Shown piece by piece: positions 52,106 to 60,621 of a stretch of DNA of 64,000 nt. Origin of the DNA: Azospirillum brasilense. Lineage in GTDB: Bacteria > Pseudomonadota > Alphaproteobacteria > Azospirillales > Azospirillaceae. Position 1 is the first letter of the stretch. The number at the start of each line of letters is the position of its first letter. The translations under genes were made by a program, and so were the position numbers. The stretch spans positions 2,600,501 through 2,664,500 of the forward strand of contig NZ_CP012914.1 in assembly GCF_001315015.1 (NCBI RefSeq). Direction: 5' to 3'. The notes under the pieces are model-generated. The model did no database searches. It saw only the letters and a program-made list of their open reading frames with translations, and had not been told where the DNA came from.

Positions 52106-53134
52106 TCACACCCCGCGGGTGCTGACGCCCGCGTCGGCGAAGGTCGCCATGCCGGCGTGGCAGGCGCAGGCCGACTTCACGATGTTGATCGCCAGCGCCG
52201 CGCCCGAGCCCTCGCCCAGACGCATCCCCAGATCGAGCAGCGGCTCCTTGCCGATGGCGGCCAGCAGATGGTCGTGGCCCGGTTCGACCGAGCGGTGGGC
52301 GACCATGCAATGGTCGAGCGCCCGGCGGTCGGCCTTGAACAGCACCGCCGCCGCCGCCGTGCAGGCGTAGCCGTCGAGCAGCACCGGCACCCGCGCCATG
52401 CGGGCGGCCAGGATGGCGCCGGCGATGGCCGCCAGCTCATAGCCGCCGAAGCAGCGCAGCGCCTCGAACGGGTCGTCCTTGGCCTGCGGGTTGGCGGCCA
52501 GACCGGCCTCGACGGCGGCGACCTTGCGGGCCAGCCCCTCGTCGTCCACGCCGGTGCCGCGGCCCGTCCAGTCCTTGGCCTCGCCGCCGAACAGCGCGTG
52601 GCAGAGCGCCGCCGCCGCGGTGGAGTTGCCGATGCCCATCTCGCCGAGCGCCAGAAGCTGGACGCCCGTCTCCACGGCCATCATGCCGTAGGCCATGGCT
52701 TGGCAGCAGTCCTCCTCGCCCATCGCCGGCTTCTCGGTGAAGTCGGCGGTGGGGGTCTCCAGGTCCAGCTCGTAGACGCGCAGGTCGGCGTCGGCCACCT
52801 CGCAGAGCTGGTTCACGGCGGCGCCGCCGTTCTGGAAGTTCTGGACCATCTGGGCGGTCACCGCCGCCGGGTAGGCCGAGACGCCGCGGGCGGCGACGCC
52901 GTGGTTGCCGGCGAAGACGGCGACGCGCGGGCGGCGCACCTCCGCCGGGTGCTGGCCCTGCCACGTCGCCATCCACTGGGCGATCTCCTCCAACCGGCCG
53001 AGCGCGCCCGCCGGCTTGGTGAGCTGCCGTTCGCGCTGGAGGGCCGCCGTGCCGGCGTCGAGGTCCGGCCCCGGCAGGTTGCGCACCAGCGCGCGGATTT
53101 CCTCGAAGGTGATGGCGGGCTGCGTGTTGCTCAT
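52106..53134 (-). CDS. cobT: Nicotinate-nucleotide-dimethylbenzimidazole phosphoribosyltransferase
   Basis: 342 residues. It attaches ribose phosphate to dimethylbenzimidazole for the lower ligand of cobalamin. VAVFAGNHGVAARGVSAYPA, TAQMVQNFQNGGAAVNQLCE, LALGEMGIGNSTAAAALCHA and the catalytic Glu in LGMRLGEGSGAALAI are diagnostic. The start MSNTQPAITF follows a weak AGGA. Divergent from cobS-cobC, with which it completes the late nucleotide-loop steps. No B12 riboswitch was recognised in between. Confidence 0.95.
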   Translation of the reverse strand: MSNTQPAITFEEIRALVRNLPGPDLDAGTAALQRERQLTKPAGALGRLEEIAQWMATWQGQHPAEVRRPRVAVFAGNHGVAARGVSAYPAAVTAQMVQNFQNGGAAVNQLCEVADADLRVYELDLETPTADFTEKPAMGEEDCCQAMAYGMMAVETGVQLLALGEMGIGNSTAAAALCHALFGGEAKDWTGRGTGVDDEGLARKVAAVEAGLAANPQAKDDPFEALRCFGGYELAAIAGAILAARMARVPVLLDGYACTAAAAVLFKADRRALDHCMVAHRSVEPGHDHLLAAIGKEPLLDLGMRLGEGSGAALAINIVKSACACHAGMATFADAGVSTRGV

Positions 53135-53311
53135 GGCGAAGGGTCCTGGCGCTGACGGCAGAGGATGCGGTGAAGGGTAAACAGTGGAAAAAGCGGCGCG
53201 ACCTTGGACCATTCCCGATCCGCTGTCAAAGCGCCTCTCGTCCGGTCTGTCATCCGTTGTTGGGCTGTTATCCGTTGCGGCGGGCCTGGGGTTGCCGTAC
53301 TCCGAAGCGCC

Positions 53312-54091
53312 ATGTCCGCAGATTCCCCCGCCCCGCCCGTCTCCAACTGGATCGCCGATCTGGCGCTGGCCGTCGTCTTCCTGACGCGTCTGCCGCTGCG
53401 CCTGTCCGGCCCGCTGGCCGGGGACGCCCACGCCCGCGCCATGGGCTGGTTCCCGCTGGTCGGCGCCGGGGTCGGGCTGTGCGGCGGCGCCGTCTACGGA
53501 CTGGCGGCGCTGGCCCATCTGCCGCCGCTGCCGGCGGCGCTGCTGGCGCTGGGCGCCATGGTCTGGCTGACCGGCGCCCTGCACGAGGACGGGGCGGCGG
53601 ACGTCGCCGACGGCTTCGGCGGCGGGCGCGACAAGGCCCGCAAGCTGGAGATCATGCGGGACAGCCGGGTCGGCAGCTACGGCGTGCTCGCCATCGTCTT
53701 TTCGGTCGGCGTCCGCGCTTCGGCGCTGGCGGCGCTGGCCGAGCCGCGCATCGTCATCCCGGCCCTGCTCGCCGCGGGCGCCCTGTCGCGCGGCGGCATG
53801 GCGGTGATCGCCCGATTCATGGCCCCGGCCCGTGCCGACGGCCTCGCCGCCCGGCAGGGACGCCCGTCCCCCGGCACGTTGGCCCTGTCGCTCGCCTTGG
53901 CGCTGGCCGTGGCCGTGACGGCGCTGAAGGGGCTGGCGCCCGCCGCGATTCTGGCGGCGATCCTGGCGGTCGCGGCGGTGGCTTGGCAGGCGCGGCGGCA
54001 GATCGGCGGCCACACCGGCGACGTGTTTGGCGCCGCCCAGCAGGTGGCGGAGGCCGCCGTTCTGCTCACCCTGGCCGCGACTGTTGCATGA
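53312..54091 (+). CDS. cobS: Adenosylcobinamide-GDP ribazoletransferase
   Basis: 259 residues, integral membrane. It joins adenosylcobinamide-GDP with alpha-ribazole (phosphate). The Mg-binding motif GALHEDGAADVADGFGGG and DKARKLEIMRDSRVGSYG are characteristic; about seven helices (AVVFLTRLPLRLSGPLAG first). The start MSADSPAPPV is chosen because the upstream extension is not conserved in character. Its stop overlaps cobC (ATGA). Confidence 0.94.
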   Translation: MSADSPAPPVSNWIADLALAVVFLTRLPLRLSGPLAGDAHARAMGWFPLVGAGVGLCGGAVYGLAALAHLPPLPAALLALGAMVWLTGALHEDGAADVADGFGGGRDKARKLEIMRDSRVGSYGVLAIVFSVGVRASALAALAEPRIVIPALLAAGALSRGGMAVIARFMAPARADGLAARQGRPSPGTLALSLALALAVAVTALKGLAPAAILAAILAVAAVAWQARRQIGGHTGDVFGAAQQVAEAAVLLTLAATVA

Positions 54092-54714
54092 AGAACACTC
54101 GCTGGTGGCTCATCCGCCACGCTCCCGTCCCGAATCCGGGAAACGTGATCTACGGACGGAGCGATCCCGCCGCCGACACCGGCGATTCCGACGCACTGGC
54201 GGCGCTGGCGGCGCGGCTGCCCCCGCAGGCGGTCTGGGTGACCTCGCATCTGCACCGCACCCGGCAGACGGCCGCGGCGCTGCGGCTGCCCAGCAGCGAC
54301 ATGGCGCTGGTCGAGCGGGCTCTGGCCGAACAGGATTTCGGCCGCTGGGAAGGGCTTTCCCACGACGCCGTGGCGGAGCTGCACCCCGAGGAGGCCCGCC
54401 GCTTCTGGAGCGATCCCGCGGCCGAGGCCCCGCCGGACGGCGAGAGCTTCGCGGCGGTGATGGAGCGGGTGGCCGGCGCCGTTGCCCGGCTGACCGACCT
54501 CTACGCCGGGCGCGACGTCGTGGCGGTGATCCATGGCGGGTCGATCCGCGCGGCGCTGGCGCTCGCCCTGGACCTGACGCCTCAGGCGGCGCTGCGGCTG
54601 GCGGTGGCGCCGCTCTCGCTGTCGCGGATCGACCATTACGCCAACGAAGGGGACGGCTTCTGGTCGGTCGCGGCCATGAACGCGCTCGGAACCTTTCCGG
54701 GCAGCGGGCGTTGA
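54088..54714 (+). CDS. cobC: Alpha-ribazole phosphatase-like histidine phosphatase
   Basis: 208 residues, phosphoglycerate-mutase fold. The catalytic His is in WWLIRHAPVP; the second Arg in SHLHRTRQTA; the Glu in EQDFGRWEGL; the second His in VAVIHGGSIRAAL. Coupled to cobS by a 4-bp overlap, it probably removes the phosphate of alpha-ribazole-5'-phosphate or adenosylcobalamin phosphate, finishing the pathway started by cobT. Confidence 0.88.
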   Translation: MKNTRWWLIRHAPVPNPGNVIYGRSDPAADTGDSDALAALAARLPPQAVWVTSHLHRTRQTAAALRLPSSDMALVERALAEQDFGRWEGLSHDAVAELHPEEARRFWSDPAAEAPPDGESFAAVMERVAGAVARLTDLYAGRDVVAVIHGGSIRAALALALDLTPQAALRLAVAPLSLSRIDHYANEGDGFWSVAAMNALGTFPGSGR

Positions 54715-54750
54715 CCGGACTCCGTTGGGCTACCAATAGAGGGTCAGACC

Positions 54751-55260
54751 ATGGCAAGAAGCGCTGACGATCGCGAGGCCGCCGAGAAGCTCTGGGGCAT
54801 GATCAAGGGCGTCCGCATCTGCATGATGACGACGCTGGATGAGAACGGCATTTTGCACTCCCGCCCGATGGCCACCCTGCCGCACGCGGGATTCGACGAT
54901 GGAACCTTGTGGTTCTTTACCCGGGCCGACTCGCCGAAGGTCCATGAACTGAAGACGCACTGGCGCGTCAACCTGTCCTACGCCGACCCCGACAAGCAGG
55001 ATTACGTGTCGGTGTCCGGTGTGGCGGAGACGGTGCGCGACCGCGACAAGATCCGCTTCCTGTGGCGGGACATCCTGTCCACCTGGTTCCCGCAGGGGGT
55101 GGACGACCCCGATCTCGCGCTGTTGAAGGTCAGCGTCGATCAGGCGGAATATTGGGACAGCCCTTCGAGCGCGATGGTCTACGCCTACGGCTATGTGAAG
55201 GCGAAGATCACCGGCGAGCCGCCGAAGCCGGGCGATCACGCGAAGATCGCGTTCCAGTAG
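54751..55260 (+). CDS. Pyridoxamine 5'-phosphate oxidase-fold protein (general stress protein 26-like)
   Basis: 169 residues, split-barrel flavin-binding fold: RICMMTTLDENGILHSRPMA, LWFFTRADSPKVHELKTHWR, VNLSYADPDKQDYVSVSGVA and a C-terminal VYAYGYVKAKITGEPP. This is the general stress FMN-binding group rather than true PNPOx; some bind FMN or F420. AGAGG is near the ATG. It follows cobC but may be transcribed separately. A palindromic repeat follows. Confidence 0.83.
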   Translation: MARSADDREAAEKLWGMIKGVRICMMTTLDENGILHSRPMATLPHAGFDDGTLWFFTRADSPKVHELKTHWRVNLSYADPDKQDYVSVSGVAETVRDRDKIRFLWRDILSTWFPQGVDDPDLALLKVSVDQAEYWDSPSSAMVYAYGYVKAKITGEPPKPGDHAKIAFQ

Positions 55261-55270
55261 GAGCATCACA

Positions 55271-55386
55271 GGGGGCAGCGTTTGCCCCCACCCTTCCCTC
55301 CCCCGCTATCGCGGGGGAGGGAGTCATCTCCCGCGAACCTCTTCCCTCCCCTGCGAGAGCGGGGGAGGGTCAGGGTGGGGGCAAGT
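55271..55386. repeat. Dispersed G+C-rich palindromic intergenic element, copy 7 (longest)
   Basis: GTTTGCCCCCACCCTTCCCT on the left and GGGTCAGGGTGGGGGCAAGT on the right are near reverse complements, each with an inner hairpin (CTCCCCCGCTATCGCGGGGG and CCCTGCGAGAGCGGGGGAGG). It lies between the convergent PPOX-fold gene and lpxD. Confidence 0.75.
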
Positions 55387-55392
55387 GCTCCC

Positions 55393-56520
55393 TTACTTCT
55401 CCTCGACCGCCGGCTTCCCACCGCCATCCAGCGCCCCGACCCGCTTCTTCAGGTCGGTCACGTCCGCGTGCATCCGCTTCAGCCGGGCCAGCCCCTTGTA
55501 CTGGTCGAAGGCGCGGTCGCGCGGTACCGCCGGGTAGCCCATGTAGACGGCCTTGGCCGGGATGTCCGTCCCCACACCGGAATTCGCCGCCACCACCGCG
55601 TCGTTGCCGATCTTCACATGGTCGGCCACCCCAACCTTGCCGGCCAGCACCACGCGGTCGCCAATGGTCGTGCTGCCGGCGATGCCGACATGGCCGCACA
55701 GCATGCAGTTGGTGCCGATCTGCACGTTGTGGCCGATCTGCACGAGGTTGTCGATCTTGGTGCCGGAGCCGATGCGGGTCGCCGTGATGGTGCCGCGGTC
55801 GATGGTCGCGTTCGCCCCAACCTCCACGTCGTCGCCGAGGATCACCGTGCCGATGGAGTTCACCCGGTGGATCAGCACGTTGGTGCCGACCACCTTGCCC
55901 GTCGCCTTAGCCGACTCCACGCTGCCCGGCTCCGGCGTCACGAAGCTGAAGCCGTCGTTGCCGACCGCGGCGTTGGGGTGGATGATGCAGCGCTCGCCCA
56001 TCACCACCCGCTCGCCGATGCGGGCGCCGGGGTGCAGCAGGCAGTCCTTGCCGATCAGCGCCTCCGCCCCGACCGTGACGTGCGGCATGACGATCACGCC
56101 CTCGCCCAGCACCGCCCTCGGCCCGACATAGGCGAAGGGACCAACCGACACGCCCGCGCCCAGGATGGCCTCCGGCGCCACGAAGGCGGTGGGGTGAACC
56201 CCCGGCTCGGCGTGGACCGGCTTCTCAAAGACCGTGGTCAGGCCGGCCATGGCGAAGCGCGGGCGCTTCACGACGATCCAGCCCTTCAGGTTGGCCGGCA
56301 CCTCCGCCCCCTCCGCAATCACGGCGGCGACGGCCTTGCCGTTGGTCAGCAGCTCCGTCAGGCCCTTATCCATGGCGAGCGCCAGATCCTCCGGCCCCTC
56401 GGCCTCCGACGGGTGGACGGCGCGGGAGATTTGCAGGGTGCCGTCGCCCTCCAGCACCGCGCCCAGGGCGGCGGCGATCTCGGCGAGGGTGACCGGGGCG
56501 GCGGGGGAAACGGGAGTCAT
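55393..56520 (-). CDS. lpxD: UDP-3-O-acylglucosamine N-acyltransferase
   Basis: 375 residues. It adds the second acyl chain to UDP-GlcN in lipid A synthesis. N-terminal uridine-binding domain (EDLALAMDKGLTELL, GWIVVKRPRFAMAGLTTVF), a left-handed beta-helix from about 105 (HPTAFVAPEAILGAGVSVG), and the catalytic His in VQIGHNVQIGTNC. The C-terminal coiled segment is KRMHADVTDLKKRVG. Usually lpxD sits with bamA, fabZ and lpxA; here it is next to an ABC-2 exporter and may be a paralogue (inference). Confidence 0.92.
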   Translation of the reverse strand: MTPVSPAAPVTLAEIAAALGAVLEGDGTLQISRAVHPSEAEGPEDLALAMDKGLTELLTNGKAVAAVIAEGAEVPANLKGWIVVKRPRFAMAGLTTVFEKPVHAEPGVHPTAFVAPEAILGAGVSVGPFAYVGPRAVLGEGVIVMPHVTVGAEALIGKDCLLHPGARIGERVVMGERCIIHPNAAVGNDGFSFVTPEPGSVESAKATGKVVGTNVLIHRVNSIGTVILGDDVEVGANATIDRGTITATRIGSGTKIDNLVQIGHNVQIGTNCMLCGHVGIAGSTTIGDRVVLAGKVGVADHVKIGNDAVVAANSGVGTDIPAKAVYMGYPAVPRDRAFDQYKGLARLKRMHADVTDLKKRVGALDGGGKPAVEEK

Positions 56521-56600
56521 GGCGGGGCTCTGGCTGTCGGTCCGAAGAGGCCGGGACGCTAGCACGGCGGGCCGGTGCTGGCGAGGGCCAGCGCTTTTTG

Positions 56601-57413
56601 TCATTCCCCGGTCTGCAGCAGCGCCCCGCGCACCCGCGCCTGATGGAAGGAATAAAGGAAAGCCGCCGTGCACAGCCCCATGAACAGCGCGTTCAGCCCC
56701 ACCGCCCAAGCCAGATGGTCCCAGCGCATCGTGCCGTCGAACAGGATGGCGCGCATCCCTTCGAAGACGTGGGCGGAGGGCAGCGACAGGGCGACCCATT
56801 GCAGCCAGCCCGGCAGGACGCTGACCGGGTAGTAGACGGCGCTGACCGGGGCCAGCATGAAGACGACGATCCAGGCCAGCCCTTCCGCGCCCATGCCGTA
56901 GCGCAGGATCAGCGCCACGATGACCAGCCCCAGCGACCAGCCGAAGACGATCAGGTTGGCGAAGAAGCCGGCCAGCGGCAGCCCCAGGTCGAACAGCGAA
57001 TAGCCGAACAGCGGGATCGCCAGCAGCGCCGCCGGGACGACGCCGATGATCGTGCGGATCAGGCTCATCCCGAACAGCGCCGCCACCCATTCGCCGGGGC
57101 GCAGCGGGCTGACGAAGAGATGGCCCAGGTTGCGCGACCACATCTCCTCCAGGAAGGAGACCGACACGCCGAGCTGCCCGCGGAACAGCACGTCCCACAG
57201 CAGCACGGCGCTGACCAGCACCCCCGCCCCCTGCGCCACCCAGGCGCTGGAGGAGGCCATGAACTGGTTGATGTAGCCCCACAGGATCATCTGCATGGTC
57301 GGCCAGTAGGCCAGCTCCAGAAAGCGCGGCCAGGAGCCGCGCAGCAGATACCAGTAGCGCAGCACCATCGCCCCGACCCGGCGCAGCGAGAAGGCCGGAT
57401 TCGGGTGAACCAT
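56601..57413 (-). CDS. ABC-2 type exporter permease
   Basis: 270 residues, about six membrane helices: LELAYWPTMQMILWGYINQF, GVLVSAVLLWDVLFRGQL, MSLIRTIIGVVPAALLAIPL and VVFMLAPVSAVYYPVSVLPG. The amphipathic ABC-2 loop carries MWSRNLGHLFVSPLRPGEW. It starts 10 bp after its ATPase partner ends. Substrate unknown; neighbours (lpxD) could hint at envelope glycolipid, but this is weak. The start MVHPNPAFSLRR is taken from family length. Confidence 0.85.
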   Translation of the reverse strand: MVHPNPAFSLRRVGAMVLRYWYLLRGSWPRFLELAYWPTMQMILWGYINQFMASSSAWVAQGAGVLVSAVLLWDVLFRGQLGVSVSFLEEMWSRNLGHLFVSPLRPGEWVAALFGMSLIRTIIGVVPAALLAIPLFGYSLFDLGLPLAGFFANLIVFGWSLGLVIVALILRYGMGAEGLAWIVVFMLAPVSAVYYPVSVLPGWLQWVALSLPSAHVFEGMRAILFDGTMRWDHLAWAVGLNALFMGLCTAAFLYSFHQARVRGALLQTGE

Positions 57414-57423
57414 CGCAGCGGCG

Positions 57424-58224
57424 TCACTCGGCAGCATCGGCGGCCTCCCGGCTGACATTCTCCGCGCCGGCGCGGTCGCGGGCGATGTCGAGGAACACGT
57501 CCTCCAGCGAGGTCCGGCCATAGCGGGCCAGCAGCCCCGCCGGCGACCCGCGGTCGACGATCCGCCCCTGGCGCATCATCAGCACGTCGTCGCACATCCG
57601 CTCCACCTCCAGCATGTTGTGGGAGGCGAGCAGGATGGTGGCCCCCGACTCCAGGCGGTAGCGCTCCAGATAGGTGCGGATCCAGTCCGCCGTGTCGGGG
57701 TCGAGCGAGGCGGTCGGCTCGTCCAGCAGCAGAAGCTCCGGCCGGTTGAGCAGCGCCTTGGCCAGCGCCACCCGCGTCTTCTGCCCGGCCGACAGCCCGC
57801 CGGAGGGACGTTCGAGGAAACGGGTCAGCTCCAGATGCTCGGCCAGCTCCTCGACCCGCCGCTTCACTCCCCTCAGCCCGTAGAGATGGCCGTAGACGGT
57901 CAGGTTCTCCCGCACGGTCAGCCGGTGCGGCAGCTCCACATAGGGCGACGAGAAGTTCATGCGGGGCAGCGCCGCGTGGCGGTGGCGCACCATGTCCACC
58001 CCCAGCACCTCCACCGTGCCGGAGGTCGGCAGCAGCAGCCCGAGCAGCATGGAGATGGTCGTCGTCTTGCCGGCCCCGTTGCCGCCGAGAAGCCCGGTGA
58101 CCGACCCCGCCGCGACGGTGAAGGAGATGCCGTCCACCGCGGTGACCTCGCCGGACCGGGCGGTGCCGTAGCGTTTGGTCAGGTTCACGGCCCGGATGGC
58201 GTGCTGTTTTGCGCATTGATCCAT
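57424..58224 (-). CDS. ABC exporter ATP-binding protein
   Basis: 266 residues. Walker A is GLLGGNGAGKTTTISMLLGL, the signature is GGLSAGQKTRVALAKALLN (LSAGQ), Walker B LLLLDEPTASLDPD and the switch His in ASHNMLEVE. Such ATPases drive ABC-2 exporters, here the next gene. The segment encoding AKQH near the N-terminus is part of a 12-bp inverted repeat whose other copy is in the promoter region shared with regB. Confidence 0.9.
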   Translation of the reverse strand: MDQCAKQHAIRAVNLTKRYGTARSGEVTAVDGISFTVAAGSVTGLLGGNGAGKTTTISMLLGLLLPTSGTVEVLGVDMVRHRHAALPRMNFSSPYVELPHRLTVRENLTVYGHLYGLRGVKRRVEELAEHLELTRFLERPSGGLSAGQKTRVALAKALLNRPELLLLDEPTASLDPDTADWIRTYLERYRLESGATILLASHNMLEVERMCDDVLMMRQGRIVDRGSPAGLLARYGRTSLEDVFLDIARDRAGAENVSREAADAAE

Positions 58225-58277
58225 AGGCGGAGAATATGGCCGCTTGGCGCGCAAACGCCAGAGTGGCAAAACAGCAC
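58201..58277. repeat. 12-bp inverted repeat between the ABC exporter and regB
   Basis: GTGCTGTTTTGC (58201-58212) and GCAAAACAGCAC (58266-58277) are perfect reverse complements, 53 bp apart, with a smaller TGGCG/CGCCA hairpin between. They flank the start of the exporter gene in the divergent intergenic region with regB. Could be paired operator sites. Confidence 0.6.
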
Positions 58278-58344
58278 CGACAAATCGGCCAAGCGCCCCG
58301 ATACGAAGCCGCGGCGACAGCGGCCCTTGCTGGAAAGCCCGCCC

Positions 58345-59676
58345 ATGACCGTGACCGCCGCTTCATCCCTTCGCCACGCCATGACGCACGCGGGCCGACC
58401 GGGTCCGGCCCAGTGGACCAACCTGGACGGGCGCGTCACGTTGCGCACCCTGATCCTGATCCGCTGGATCGCCGTGATCGGGCAGCTCGCCACCGTGGCG
58501 ACGGTGCAGCTCGTCATGGGCTTCCCGCTGCCGCTGGGGCCGGTGCTGGCGGCCATCGGCGCCTCGGTCCTGCTGAACCTCGTGGCGATGGCCCAGCGCG
58601 GGGGGCGGCTGCGGCTGGCCGACCGCGACGCCGCGCTCTATCTCGGCTACGACATGCTGCAGCTCACGCTGCTGCTCTATCTCACCGGCGGCCTCGCCAA
58701 CCCCTTCGCCATCCTGCTGCTCGCCCCGATGACCGTGGCCGCGGCGATCCTGTCGCGCTACAGCGTGGTCCTGCTGACCGGGCTCAACCTCGTCTGCCTG
58801 ACCGTGCTGGCGATGTGGCACTTCCCGTTGCCCTGGCCGGAGCCGATGCCTTCGGTCGCCCCGCTCTATGCCTTCGGCATCTGGCTGTCGCTGTCGGTGT
58901 CGGCCGGCTTCATCAGCGGCTACGTCTTCCGCGTGGCCGAGGAGGCGCGGCGCTTCGCCAACGCCCTGTCGGCCTCGCAGGTGGCGCTGGCGCGCGAGCA
59001 GCGGCTGTCCTCGCTGGGGGCGCTGGCCGCCGCCGCCGCGCACGAGCTGGGGTCGCCGCTCGGCACCATCGCGGTGGTGGCGAAGGAGCTGCTGCACGAC
59101 ATGCCGCCGGACAGCCCCTTCACCGAGGACGTGGCGCTTCTGCAAAGCCAGGTGATGCGCTGCCGCGAGATCCTGGCGGAGCTGGCCCGCAAGCCGGAGG
59201 CCGACGGCGGCGACCCGTTCGAGCGGCTGCCCCTGACCGCGCTGGTGGAGGCGGCCGGCGCGCCGCACCGGCTGGGCCACATCCAGTTCACGGTCGAGCG
59301 CAGCGACGGTTCCGTGGGCGAGGAGCCCATCGTCCGCCGCAGCCCGGAGATCATCCATGGGTTGGGCAACTTCATCCAGAACGCCCACCAGTTCGCCGGC
59401 GGGCGGGTGACGGTCGCCGCGTCCTGGGACGCCAAGTCGGCGACCGTGGTGGTGATGGACGACGGGCCGGGCTATCCCGCCCATCTGCTGAGCCGCATCG
59501 GCGAGCCCTACCTGTCCGCAAGAAGCGAGCGGTCGGGCCATATGGGGCTGGGAATCTTTATTGCACAAACGCTGCTAGAGAAAACGGGCGCCCTTGTAGC
59601 CTTTAGCAATAACCGTAGCGGCGGCGCGCGAGTTGTCGTACGTTGGGACCGTGGTGTCTTAGAACCAGAGGACTAG
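58345..59676 (+). CDS. regB: Redox-sensing histidine kinase RegB/PrrB
   Basis: 443 residues with six N-terminal membrane helices. The ubiquinone-binding heptapeptide GGLANPF is at 115-121; the phosphohistidine H233 is in AAAHELGSPLGTIAVV; Cys273 in SQVMRCREIL matches the redox-active cysteine of RegB; the ATP-binding domain has GLGNFIQNAHQFA, DDGPGYP and GHMGLGIFIAQ. It senses quinone pool redox state and phosphorylates RegA. Start MTVTAASSL; regA starts 14 bp after the stop. Confidence 0.93.
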   Translation: MTVTAASSLRHAMTHAGRPGPAQWTNLDGRVTLRTLILIRWIAVIGQLATVATVQLVMGFPLPLGPVLAAIGASVLLNLVAMAQRGGRLRLADRDAALYLGYDMLQLTLLLYLTGGLANPFAILLLAPMTVAAAILSRYSVVLLTGLNLVCLTVLAMWHFPLPWPEPMPSVAPLYAFGIWLSLSVSAGFISGYVFRVAEEARRFANALSASQVALAREQRLSSLGALAAAAAHELGSPLGTIAVVAKELLHDMPPDSPFTEDVALLQSQVMRCREILAELARKPEADGGDPFERLPLTALVEAAGAPHRLGHIQFTVERSDGSVGEEPIVRRSPEIIHGLGNFIQNAHQFAGGRVTVAASWDAKSATVVVMDDGPGYPAHLLSRIGEPYLSARSERSGHMGLGIFIAQTLLEKTGALVAFSNNRSGGARVVVRWDRGVLEPED

Positions 59677-59690
59677 TGGTGGATAGCGCG

Positions 59691-60275
59691 ATGACCACGG
59701 ACGAGAGTCCAACGGGCGAAACCGCCAAGCTGACGTTCACGGGTGACGTTACCCGCAGCCTCCTCATCGTCGACGACGACGCGCCTTTCCGAACCCGCCT
59801 TGCGCGCGCAATGGAAAAGCGCGGTTTCAACGTGGTCGCCGTGGACAGCGTGCAGCTCGGCATCGACGTCGCCCAGGAATCGGCGCCGGCCTTCGCGGTG
59901 GTCGACCTGCGGCTGGCCGATGGCAGCGGCCTGGACGTGGTCAAGACCCTGCGCGACGCCCGCCCCGACGCCCGCATCGTCATGCTGACCGGCTACGGCA
60001 ACATCGCCACGGCGGTCGCCGCGGTGAAGGCCGGCGCGGTGGATTACCTGCCGAAGCCGGCGGACGCCGACGCCGTGGAATCCGCCCTGCTGGCCGATGG
60101 CCGCCCGCTGCCCTCGCCGCCGGAAAACCCGATGTCCGCCGACCGCGTGCGGTGGGAGCACATCCAGCGCGTGTTCGAGCAGTGCGACCGCAACGTCTCC
60201 GAAACCGCCCGCCGGCTGAAGATGCACCGCCGCACCCTGCAGCGCATCCTGAACAAGCACGCCCCGCGGGGGTGA
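59691..60275 (+). CDS. regA: Response regulator RegA/PrrA
   Basis: 194 residues. Receiver domain with the acidic pocket DDD (28-30), phosphoacceptor D72 in VVDLRLADGSG, T100 and K122 (YLPKP). After a Pro-rich linker, the Fis-type HTH is NVSETARRLKMHRRTLQRIL, which is almost invariant among RegA proteins. Phosphorylated by RegB, it controls photosynthesis, respiration, nitrogen fixation or hydrogen genes in relatives. GGA is before the ATG. A bidirectional terminator follows. Confidence 0.95.
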   Translation: MTTDESPTGETAKLTFTGDVTRSLLIVDDDAPFRTRLARAMEKRGFNVVAVDSVQLGIDVAQESAPAFAVVDLRLADGSGLDVVKTLRDARPDARIVMLTGYGNIATAVAAVKAGAVDYLPKPADADAVESALLADGRPLPSPPENPMSADRVRWEHIQRVFEQCDRNVSETARRLKMHRRTLQRILNKHAPRG

Positions 60276-60300
60276 CGCCGGTCACTTGACCATGAACGAG

Positions 60301-60334
60301 AAAAGGCCCCTGTCCTTGCGGAGAGGGGCCTTTT
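60301..60334. terminator. Bidirectional terminator between regA and the DUF2892 gene
   Basis: AAAAGGCCCCT and AGGGGCCTTTT form a perfect 11-bp stem with a 12-nt loop; U-runs exist on both strands, suiting the convergent genes. Confidence 0.85.
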
Positions 60335-60352
60335 CCTTTGGGGCGTGGCGGA

Positions 60353-60544
60353 TCACCTCTTGATCGCGCAACTCCTGATGCCGAACAGGCTGTAGGCCGG
60401 GCAGAAGCCGACCACCGCGGTCAGCAGCGGGACGAGGCCGATCCAGCCCCAGGGGGTCTGCGGCCCGACGAAGACGAGGGCGATCAGGACGAGGCCGACG
60501 ATGGCGCGCAGCGCGCGGTCGATGGTGCCGACGTTGACGGGCAT
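60353..60544 (-). CDS. DUF2892 (YgaP-like) small membrane protein
   Basis: 63 residues with two hydrophobic helices (ALRAIVGLVLIALVFVGPQT and GWIGLVPLLTAVVGFCPAYS) and the family motif CPAYSLFGIRSC. In YgaP this domain anchors a rhodanese; the stand-alone version is common in proteobacteria and often occurs beside Crp/Fnr or sulfur genes. It lies 77 bp after the Crp/Fnr gene in the same direction, probably under its control. Confidence 0.85.
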   Translation of the reverse strand: MPVNVGTIDRALRAIVGLVLIALVFVGPQTPWGWIGLVPLLTAVVGFCPAYSLFGIRSCAIKR

Positions 60545-60621
60545 GGGTGCACCTTAGGGGTTGGGGTGGGCGGTTGGTGCGCCCATTCAAGCCCCTTTCC
60601 GCCTGCCGGTCTGTGACTCCG

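Noticed and set aside
53135-53311. Cobalamin riboswitch between cobT and cobS
   Set aside because: The B12-box (GCCACTG) and associated stems were not found; only a short ATCCGTTG direct repeat is present.
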